Assembly: GCF_011799805.1 (NCBI RefSeq)
Contig: NZ_WXUB01000001.1
Coordinates: 930,001 to 994,000, forward strand
DNA from: Maribellus sediminis
GTDB lineage: Bacteria > Bacteroidota > Bacteroidia > Bacteroidales > Prolixibacteraceae
Direction: 5' to 3'
DNA: 64,000 nucleotides
Part shown: piece after piece, positions 57,497-64,000 of the stretch
Position numbering within the stretch: position 1 is the first letter of the stretch
Layout: the number at the start of each line of letters is the position of its first letter
Position numbers and translations under genes: made by a program
The notes under the pieces: model-generated
Told to the model about the DNA's origin: nothing
The model's input: the letters and a program-made list of their open reading frames with translations, nothing else
The model's database searches: none

Positions 57497-58252
57497 TTAA
57501 GGTAGAGTCAGAACTTCGTTGTACTCTCCGTAAGAACCCAGGTCGGGAATAAGATGTTCGATTGTCATCGTTAACACTTTTCCACTCATGGTTCCCGATC
57601 CCAAAACATGGACATCAGATTCATAGGTATTGCTGTACCAGCCAACCTGCTCTTCAATGGTAATGATATTATTTTCCACGATCACCGTAACATCAATACC
57701 AACATCGTACAACTCTTTAAGCTTGTATAACGTTTTAGAGCCTACAACTAATTTGTAAACTTCCACATCCCAGATATCTTCAAAGAATTCGGAATTGAAA
57801 TTAGCTGTTCCAACATAATCAAATTTAAATCCGGCTTTATAGGTGGCCGTATTAAATAATTCTGATGCATTATCGCTGGTTATGGTAAGATTGAACACAT
57901 ACGCTTTGGTTGGATCCAACTGATCAGGGCTGACCAGGGGGACTATTTTTACATAGGCCGTTCCTTTGCCATCTTCGAAAGTAACGCTGTTGTTTTCCAA
58001 TGCAAATACACCTTCAATATCCGCATTCATTTCCAATTCGATGTTGGCCGTTGCTGAACCTTTCAAATCGGAACGAACAAGAACACAGTTTACTGAGAAG
58101 TTGTTATCCGCCGAAAGTACATTATCTGGAACAACAGAAGTTGCAAAACTTACATAAGGACCGTCCGGCTCATAAATGGTTCCAATATTGTCCTGGTCGC
58201 AGGATGCCAACGCCAGAGCAAATAGCATTAAAAGCAAATATATTTTATTCAT
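57497..58252 (-). CDS. SusD-linked surface lipoprotein of unknown family
   Basis: A 251-residue lipoprotein with lipobox LALASC (Cys18) followed by acidic DQDN, the type of signal that sends Bacteroidota lipoproteins to the cell surface. The mature part is beta-rich (about 30-145 resembles DUF1735/Calx-beta-type domains; VTFEDGKGTAYVKIVPL). It lies 18 bp after susD and is the third gene of the operon, the place of SusE-like ligand-binding proteins. Specific family and ligand unknown. Confidence 0.8.
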   Translation of the reverse strand: MNKIYLLLMLFALALASCDQDNIGTIYEPDGPYVSFATSVVPDNVLSADNNFSVNCVLVRSDLKGSATANIELEMNADIEGVFALENNSVTFEDGKGTAYVKIVPLVSPDQLDPTKAYVFNLTITSDNASELFNTATYKAGFKFDYVGTANFNSEFFEDIWDVEVYKLVVGSKTLYKLKELYDVGIDVTVIVENNIITIEEQVGWYSNTYESDVHVLGSGTMSGKVLTMTIEHLIPDLGSYGEYNEVLTLP

Positions 58253-58270
58253 TTCAATCGTTTTTAGCGT

Positions 58271-59851
58271 TTAATTATCAGCGAATGGATTCTGATCAGT
58301 CACTTCATTCATATTCTTGTTTCCGTCAAATTCCGATTGTGGAATAGACATTACAAAGTCAGCATATTCCGGATTCAGCGTATTGCGGGTCAGTAGTTTA
58401 TCCACATGATTGCTTCCCGCAAAATTACGTGAGAAACCGGTTTTCAATCGTTTAACATCCATAATCCTTCCAACTTCTCCCCAAAGTTCGATCCTGCGTT
58501 GCAGTATAATCTCGTCGAGCAAGGTTACCGAACCTCCGGCCGGGGTTGTTGGCCCGTTAGCGTCGTTGGTAGTAAGTGTGTGCGAATCCTGCAATGAAGA
58601 GATGTCATAAGTGACATCACGTTCAGCCATCAACTCATTGAGCACTGCGCGGGCCTGGGTGTACTTACTTTGCATGCACATGGCTTCGGCCTGTACCAGC
58701 ATCATTTCTTCGGTACGCATCAGGATATAATCGCCCAGTGCATTCGTAGCATCCGAGAAACGGAACTTGAACTGGTTGTAGCTCATCACCGGACCAATTG
58801 GATCGTCAGATTCCAGAGGGCCGTTCCACCAAAGGTTTTTACGAACATCAAAGTCCGACATCTGATCGTACAACCAGCTGCTGATACATTTGCGCGATGT
58901 TTGCGCATAGTAATCGGCACTGGCATCCATGTGCGAAAAGAATGAACCAAAAACTGTTGAATGCTCGGAAATAATTTTCAGTCCCCACAAAACGGTGGGA
59001 GCTGAAGCATCGTTAAATGCAAAACCGTTGTCCAGATCATCCATCGAGAGCATCGAGGTTCCACCGCTTAAAGCAATTGTTGCGGCCGATTCTGCCGTTG
59101 CCCAATCATTTTTTTCGAGGGCGATATTCGCTTTAATACCGTTAGCCACGTAATAGTCGATATGTGACGGATGACTTTTAGGTGCTGCATTATCCGGATT
59201 AAGTAAATTGATCGCTTCGTCGATATCAGCATCTATTCGCTGATAAACATCGGCAACTGTTCCGCGAGCTTGGCCTTCCGATGTATTCGTTGTTGGTTCA
59301 GTGTAAATTGGCACACCAGGAGCATCTTCATTCCCTACATAAGTTTGCTGAAAAAACCGAACCAGGTTAAAGTAAGCATAGGCTCTCAAAGCATATGCCT
59401 GTCCGATCAAACTGTTTATTTCAGAAGGTTCTCCGGCGATTCCATCTTTTGCAGCAATAATAGAATTGGCATTGGAGATTACAGTATAGTAGAAGAACCA
59501 CACTGCATAGGGCCGACCGCTTTTATGGACATAGTCCGATTTAACATTGTAGATGTAATCGTAATAAAACCATCCCTGGCCTTCTTCGTTTTGTACCATA
59601 TCTTCGGCCATCAGGTCGTAAGTCAGCGTAAAGGCAGTTACTCCGAATTCTTCATCAGCCCAGTTTGCCGACCAGGTGGAAGCCACGTACATAGCTCTGT
59701 AAATGCCATTTAGTGCGACATTCGCCTTAGCTACATCCGAGAACAGAACGTCGCCCGAGGTGCTGTCGGTTGGGTTGGTGTCGAGGTAATCCTCGCATGA
59801 GGAAACGAACACCACCGCAATTATCAGTAAAAGTATTTTATATAATTTCAT
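58271..59851 (-). CDS. SusD/RagB-family nutrient-binding lipoprotein
   Basis: A 526-residue lipoprotein with lipobox VFVSSC (Cys19) and the typical EDYLDTNPTD start. The helical TPR-like framework shows QAYALRAYAYFNLVRFFQQTYV, a conserved segment of the family. The C-terminal part has ERDVTYD and EIILQRRIELWGEVGRIMDVKRL, the RagB signature, and ends NPFADN. It forms the lid over the SusC channel and captures ligands. It is 11 bp after susC. The ligand cannot be deduced; no glycosidase gene is nearby. Confidence 0.96.
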   Translation of the reverse strand: MKLYKILLLIIAVVFVSSCEDYLDTNPTDSTSGDVLFSDVAKANVALNGIYRAMYVASTWSANWADEEFGVTAFTLTYDLMAEDMVQNEEGQGWFYYDYIYNVKSDYVHKSGRPYAVWFFYYTVISNANSIIAAKDGIAGEPSEINSLIGQAYALRAYAYFNLVRFFQQTYVGNEDAPGVPIYTEPTTNTSEGQARGTVADVYQRIDADIDEAINLLNPDNAAPKSHPSHIDYYVANGIKANIALEKNDWATAESAATIALSGGTSMLSMDDLDNGFAFNDASAPTVLWGLKIISEHSTVFGSFFSHMDASADYYAQTSRKCISSWLYDQMSDFDVRKNLWWNGPLESDDPIGPVMSYNQFKFRFSDATNALGDYILMRTEEMMLVQAEAMCMQSKYTQARAVLNELMAERDVTYDISSLQDSHTLTTNDANGPTTPAGGSVTLLDEIILQRRIELWGEVGRIMDVKRLKTGFSRNFAGSNHVDKLLTRNTLNPEYADFVMSIPQSEFDGNKNMNEVTDQNPFADN

Positions 59852-59862
59852 GATGTTTTATT

Positions 59863-62800
59863 TTAAAATTTTACTTCAATACCTAAAAGACTTGTTCTGT
59901 CAGGTGTGTATGCAAAATTGGTTGATCCCGTAAAATTGTATTGCGGATTCATACCATCGAGATGAGAGAACAGGGCTACATTGTCGACAGTTACATAAGC
60001 GCGGACACTTTGTATCCCGATTCGTTGCAGAAAGGCTTTTGGAAGTGTATATCCAAGCGTGATATTTTTGATAGAAAAGTAAGAGGCATCCAACAGATCG
60101 CTGTCGGTTGCTATCCTTGAAAAACCTGTGCCATTCTGAATTCTTGGCACATCGGTTACATCGCCGGGTTGACGCCACGCCCGTAAAACTTTATCTGCAT
60201 AATTGGTACCGATATAAGTCGGGTTCCCAAGGCTACGATACACCTGTTCATAAATTTCGCCACCAACCGAGAAGGTAGTCATAAAAGAAAAGTCAAAGTT
60301 TTTGAACAGGATGAAATCACTTCCAAAGGCACCATAAAAATCAGGTATCCGGCTTCCGGAGATTATTTTACTTTGCGTTGCTTTCTGGTAATCAGCCGAA
60401 ATATAAGGTTCGCCGGGGAACCCGTCGTCATCCAGGTCAAATACCCAGTAAAGTTGTGCACCGGTGGTAATATCAACTCCGGCAGATTGAGCTACGTAAT
60501 AAGAGTTTAACTCTTCTCCTTTTTTCTGAATGATACTTCCATTCACAATCTGATCCTGTTCTCCGTCAAGTTCTACGATCTCATTTTTCAATGTGGTAAG
60601 GTTCAGCGTAGCGTTCCACCTGAAATTCTGAGCATCCAATACAATAGTTTTCGAGTTAAATTCGAGGCCTGAGTTCAGCATTTCGCCAACATTGGCCCAA
60701 TAACTATCAAAACCAAGTGATGTGGCCATCGGCTTTTCCATCAGCATACTTACCGTTCTTCGCTGGTAGTATTCAAGTCCGAATTCAAGTCTTTTCCAAA
60801 GTGTTCCTTCAACACCTATGTTGAAATTGTTATTTTCTTCCCATTTGATGGTCGTGTTTTCAAGCGACGATAACAAGGCTCCGTTCAGGTTAGCATTCGA
60901 CCAGTCGAGGTTGTAAAGCGACTGCCAGCCATAATAAGTACCAATACGGTCGTTACCTTGTTTCCCGTAACTTCCTTTCAATTTAAGATTGTCCACCCAA
61001 GTGACACTGTCGAAGAACTTTTCTTCGCTGATTCTCCACGAAGCACCAACAGACCAGAATTTTCCCCAACGATAATCTTTGTTGAATCGTGACGAACCGT
61101 CGGTTCTGAAACTTGCAGAAAGGTAATAGCGATCAGCAAAATCATAGGTCAAGTTACTGAGGAACGATTCAATGCTGTAATTATCTTCAAACGATGTAAG
61201 TTTTGATACGGTTGATCCAGGAGCCAGTTCTTTGATCCCGGAATAAGGGAAGCCTGTTTTTTCACCTTCCAACTCGTTGATCATCAGTTTGTAGAATTCG
61301 TGGCCAACCAGTAGGCTAATACTGTGCTGCCCGAAATCTTTTTCATACCGCAGCAACTCATTCACTGTAAAAGAGAAGTTCCTGTTATTGACAAGATTCA
61401 GACGGCCGCCAACAATAGCTCCGTCCCCAAAATCGGGATTGTTATAACTTTTTGTGTTGGTATTTACATAGTCGAACCCAATATTGGTGCTCAGTTTAAG
61501 ACCGGTTAATGAGGTGCCCATTCCATTACCGAGCAAATCGAAATGAAATCTTCCTGAGAGGTTGTCGGCGCGTGTTTCGTACGAGTCTTCGTAGAGTGTT
61601 GCTACAGGATTCCAGTTAGGATTAGCACCCGATGGCCGTGACAGGCCATAATCAAATTGTTTCTCGCCCAGTTCGTCAAGTACAGGATTTCCGTTTTCGT
61701 CCTGTATATACACCGGATAAATTGGCGCCATGAATTGGGCCGAGTACCAAACGTTATTGTTGTAGGTAGTTGCCTGGTTAGCCAGGAAATCAGATTCTGT
61801 TTTCGAGAAATTGACGTTTCCTCCATAATTGAACCAGGCGGTTGGAGTGAGTTCAGCACCGATCCTGCCTGAGATTCTTGTGAAATCAGTGGTTTTCAAC
61901 AAACCTTCTTTATTCAGATAGGCGATTGATGAAAAGATCTTTGCATTTTCTGATCCACCGTTCAGGAAAAGCTGGTACTCCTGGTGTTGCGCATTGTTGT
62001 TGGTGATTTCTCCCATCCAGTCGGCTTCATAAAGCAATTTAGCCGAAGGATTCACCATGCCGGTTACGGGATCAATCAGTTCGGCAATCGGCATATTATA
62101 CGGATTGTACATTTCGTTGGTCCCGAAAATTCCGGAATTCCCTGTCATTGCTGCAATGGCTGCTTCACCAGCCAGATCGGGATGAACACCGCTTCTGTAA
62201 ATCAGATCATTCTTATAGCCCTGGAAAGAGGCTTCAATAAACTCAGCCGTGTTCAGCGTATTATAGGGTTTGATGGCCCGGCTCGCCACACCGTAAGTGG
62301 CTTTTAATTCAACCGAAAGTCTGTCGGCTTTCCCTTTCTTTGTAGTTATCACCACAACACCATTGGCCCCGCGTGAACCATAGAGTGCACCTGCAGACGC
62401 ATCTTTCAAAATCGTCATCGACTCGATGTCGCCCGGGTTGATGGCATTCAGGTTACCGTCGTACGGCACACCGTCTACTACGTAAAGCGGATTATTGCTC
62501 GAATTGATCGAACCAAATCCACGGATCACGATACTCGCTCCATCGCCCGGTTGGCCCGAACCTGATGTAGTTTGTACACCGGCAACCTGGCCTTCGAGTG
62601 CCTTGGAAATGTTGGCCACCGGCCTTTTTTCCAGCACATCGTTGCTGATTACTTCGGCAGAACCCGTAAACGATTCTTTTTTGGCTGTACCATAAGCAAC
62701 AACCATAACCTCGTCAACACCAATCAGTTCGTTTTCCAGCTCAATGTTGTAAGTGGATTGATCGGTGATTGGGACTTCAACGGTTTTCATTCCTACAAAA

Positions 62801-63018
62801 GAGAAAACCAGGGTTTCGTTCTCAGGAACGGTAAGCATGAACACACCGTCGATGTTGGTAGTAGTACCATTGGTAGTACCCTTTACCACTACCGATACGC
62901 CGGGTATCGGGGTGCCATCTTCGGCAGAACTTACTTTCCCTGTAATTTGCTTTGTTTGGGCGAAAATGGTGAATACACCCATGAACAAAGCTACAATGAG
63001 TAATAGTAGTTTTTTCAT
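59863..63018 (-). CDS. SusC/RagA-family TonB-dependent receptor
   Basis: A 1051-residue outer-membrane importer. The signal peptide ends FTIFAQ (about residue 21). A carboxypeptidase-like regulatory domain follows (ITGKVSSAEDGTPIPGVSVVVKGT), then the TonB box region DEVMVVAYGT. The plug has GQVAGVQTTSGSGQPGD and GSRGANGVVVITTKKGK, and the barrel ends in GIEVKF. There is no FecR-type sigma-interacting extension. Start at ATG 63018; an in-frame TTG two codons earlier is not needed. It is the first gene of the operon and works with the SusD-like protein. Confidence 0.97.
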   Translation of the reverse strand: MKKLLLLIVALFMGVFTIFAQTKQITGKVSSAEDGTPIPGVSVVVKGTTNGTTTNIDGVFMLTVPENETLVFSFVGMKTVEVPITDQSTYNIELENELIGVDEVMVVAYGTAKKESFTGSAEVISNDVLEKRPVANISKALEGQVAGVQTTSGSGQPGDGASIVIRGFGSINSSNNPLYVVDGVPYDGNLNAINPGDIESMTILKDASAGALYGSRGANGVVVITTKKGKADRLSVELKATYGVASRAIKPYNTLNTAEFIEASFQGYKNDLIYRSGVHPDLAGEAAIAAMTGNSGIFGTNEMYNPYNMPIAELIDPVTGMVNPSAKLLYEADWMGEITNNNAQHQEYQLFLNGGSENAKIFSSIAYLNKEGLLKTTDFTRISGRIGAELTPTAWFNYGGNVNFSKTESDFLANQATTYNNNVWYSAQFMAPIYPVYIQDENGNPVLDELGEKQFDYGLSRPSGANPNWNPVATLYEDSYETRADNLSGRFHFDLLGNGMGTSLTGLKLSTNIGFDYVNTNTKSYNNPDFGDGAIVGGRLNLVNNRNFSFTVNELLRYEKDFGQHSISLLVGHEFYKLMINELEGEKTGFPYSGIKELAPGSTVSKLTSFEDNYSIESFLSNLTYDFADRYYLSASFRTDGSSRFNKDYRWGKFWSVGASWRISEEKFFDSVTWVDNLKLKGSYGKQGNDRIGTYYGWQSLYNLDWSNANLNGALLSSLENTTIKWEENNNFNIGVEGTLWKRLEFGLEYYQRRTVSMLMEKPMATSLGFDSYWANVGEMLNSGLEFNSKTIVLDAQNFRWNATLNLTTLKNEIVELDGEQDQIVNGSIIQKKGEELNSYYVAQSAGVDITTGAQLYWVFDLDDDGFPGEPYISADYQKATQSKIISGSRIPDFYGAFGSDFILFKNFDFSFMTTFSVGGEIYEQVYRSLGNPTYIGTNYADKVLRAWRQPGDVTDVPRIQNGTGFSRIATDSDLLDASYFSIKNITLGYTLPKAFLQRIGIQSVRAYVTVDNVALFSHLDGMNPQYNFTGSTNFAYTPDRTSLLGIEVKF

Positions 63019-63277
63019 GTACAAAAGTTTATGTTAATACTCTAGCGATAATTACCCTTCGCTTATGTTTTCTTGCATAAGAAAACTCCCGCCGGGGAAA
63101 CGGGAGTTTGAATATCCGCCAGCCGGCCAGATATTACTCTTTTTACATTTGCATTGCTGTTTAACTATTTCTATGTAAAAAAGCGGAGTCTTTTTTTGTT
63201 TGTCTGTTTCCCCGTACTCCCCGTAAATTTTTTGTTGGAATTCTATGGCTCAAGAGTTCCCTGTTTTAGTTTTTTTT
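63019..63277 (-). promoter_or_regulatory. Structured leader upstream of susC
   Basis: The 5' untranslated region of susC, about 250 nt if the promoter at 63278 is used. It contains AAACTCCCG/CGGGAGTTT (minus strand, plus coordinates 63083-63109) followed by TTCTT, like a terminator. A second hairpin CTTATG/CATAAG lies directly downstream (63062-63081). The segment at 63206-63214 is exactly complementary to 63093-63101 in the first hairpin, so a competing structure is possible. Confidence 0.5.
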
Positions 63278-63308
63278 CAAACTTAAGACAGAAATCAATT
63301 CGGTGAAA
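63278..63308 (-). promoter_or_regulatory. Possible promoter of the susC operon
   Basis: On the minus strand TAAGTTTG (complement of 63278-63285) fits TAnnTTTG, and TTTC lies 19 nt upstream (complement of 63305-63308) at the -33 position. Confidence 0.45.
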
Positions 63309-63438
63309 AAAAATTCAGCAAACGACAGTGAAATTTGTGCAACATGCTAATATTAGACTGTTTAGGTGTGTTTTGGCAATTTTTGAGCACATGGCAGATA
63401 ATAGGTGGTAGTTTACAGATGAATTTAGGCAGTTTACA
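63309..63438. other. Intergenic region with no recognised gene
   Basis: AT-rich sequence between the susC promoter and the terminator of the small upstream gene. No open frame or RNA structure recognised. Confidence 0.4.
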
Positions 63439-63464
63439 TAAAAAAAGCGGGTAAATACCCGCTT
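63439..63464 (-). terminator. Terminator of the 63-residue protein gene
   Basis: AAGCGGGTA (63445-63453) pairs with TACCCGCTT (63456-63464). On the minus strand this is followed by a T run. Confidence 0.9.
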
Positions 63465-63471
63465 CTATTTT

Positions 63472-63663
63472 TTAAGCCGCAATGTCCTTAAAGGCCTCAG
63501 CCAGAACATCGGGATACTGATTTTTAAAATTGGCATAACACCAGGTATACAACTCGCCAATCTGATCGGGTTCTACCCAGTTGATGCACTTATTCAGTTC
63601 TTTTCTGAACAAATCTTTACTAAAACTAACTTTAGGAAGAATGATTTTAGCATACTCTAACAT
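63472..63663 (-). CDS. Small conserved hypothetical protein
   Basis: A 63-residue protein without signal or membrane segment, rich in Lys, Glu and aromatic residues. The start MLEYAKIILPKVSFSKDLFRKELNK recalls a small protein widespread in Bacteroidota, which I believe to be real but know no function for. It has a strong terminator right after the stop codon, which supports it being an expressed gene. Nothing else links it to neighbours. Confidence 0.65.
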   Translation of the reverse strand: MLEYAKIILPKVSFSKDLFRKELNKCINWVEPDQIGELYTWCYANFKNQYPDVLAEAFKDIAA

Positions 63664-63864
63664 GGCTTGTGCTTTTAATGATTGTTGGTATTAAGATAAC
63701 TCTTAGCAGGCATTTTAAGTATGCTGTAAAATATGCTTTAACACTATTTAATAGTCCGTTTTTGTGCCAATTCTGATTAACCGTTTGTAGCTTAATTGTT
63801 TACAGAATAAAGGCTGCTTTTCTGTTTCAAAACATACCTTTGGCGTAAACATTTTTTAGCTTAT

Positions 63865-64000
63865 TTAATCGGGCTGAATGATGTTTTCCACGAACACTTT
63901 GATTCCTGTTTTCAGGTCTGTTGAACTCGAAACAGCATTTACGAATGCACTTCCAATAATGGCTCCATTGGCGTATTTACAGGCGTTACCAAAGGTTGCA
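63865..64000 (-). CDS. trpA: Tryptophan synthase alpha subunit, C-terminal end (partial)
   Basis: The last 44 codons of a minus-strand gene that continues past the window edge. The encoded end, with ACKYANGAIIGSAFVNAV and a C-terminal KVFVENIIQPD, matches the TrpA segment that follows the final phosphate-binding Gly-rich loop. In full the enzyme splits indole-3-glycerol phosphate to indole. The rest of the trp genes would lie to the right. The identification rests on a short stretch. Confidence 0.75.
   Translation of the reverse strand, partial: ATFGNACKYANGAIIGSAFVNAVSSSTDLKTGIKVFVENIIQPD

Overview
The window looks like a chromosomal segment of a Bacteroidota bacterium, most likely a marine or sedimentary member of the Marinilabiliales (Prolixibacteraceae-like). 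The evidence is the TAnnTTTG promoter signature, weak Shine-Dalgarno sites, a SusC/SusD pair, a type IX secretion (T9SS) component next to ubiE, a giant protein with a T9SS sorting domain, LytS/LytTR and hybrid AraC-type two-component systems, and the tRNA-Gly/tRNA-Thr/tuf/secE/nusG/rplKAJL/rpoBC order. The genus is an inference. I see no insertion sequence, prophage or CRISPR array.

Layout. 1-3.0 kb: the end of a MacB-type ABC permease, a short direct-repeat tract, gapA, and a tiny Cys-rich lipoprotein. 3.5-8.8 kb: a 1782-residue secreted protein built of about sixteen SprB-type repeats, with an unusually readable promoter/operator. 8.9-13 kb: a nitroreductase facing an SDR-glycosyltransferase-LytS-LytTR group. 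13-16.4 kb: an orphan PurL-like protein, ubiE, porT, and a convergent TrmH-type RNA methylase. 16.5-21.5 kb: the lipoprotein TamL, a Na+-dependent SNF symporter and a helix-hairpin-helix protein. 21.6-36.4 kb: the translation/transcription block (rpsU-xerC-hpf, two tRNAs, tuf, a decayed tRNA, secE-nusG-rplKAJL-rpoBC and a DUF3467 gene). 36.5-43.7 kb: a MarR regulator with a nitroreductase, cstA, and an etfB-etfA-acyl-CoA dehydrogenase operon. 43.8-48 kb: a propeller lipoprotein, a hybrid sensor kinase and an SDR. 48.4-57.5 kb: asnB, a patatin plus a degenerate thioredoxin-like secreted protein, a TlpA-like lipoprotein, an EamA transporter, an outer-membrane beta-barrel, an S37 peptidase, a REP-like inverted repeat and a secreted cyclophilin. 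57.5-63 kb: a SusC-SusD-lipoprotein operon with a structured leader. 63.5-64 kb: a small conserved protein and the 3' end of trpA.

How the parts relate. PorT belongs to the T9SS, the system expected to export the giant repeat protein through its C-terminal sorting domain, so machinery and likely cargo are 6 kb apart. TamL probably helps surface or outer-membrane biogenesis. EtfAB passes electrons from the adjacent acyl-CoA dehydrogenase. CstA, the S37 peptidase, SusC/D and the SNF transporter fit a peptide- and polymer-scavenging heterotroph.

Most of the window is well-known housekeeping. The best leads are non-coding: a susC leader with a terminator-like hairpin and a 9-nt competing pairing, a tRNA remnant without an anticodon arm in the tuf-secE gap, a possible small RNA upstream of tRNA-Gly, a palindrome on the start site of the giant surface gene, and a paired REP-like hairpin element. 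I found no convincing wholly new multigene system.
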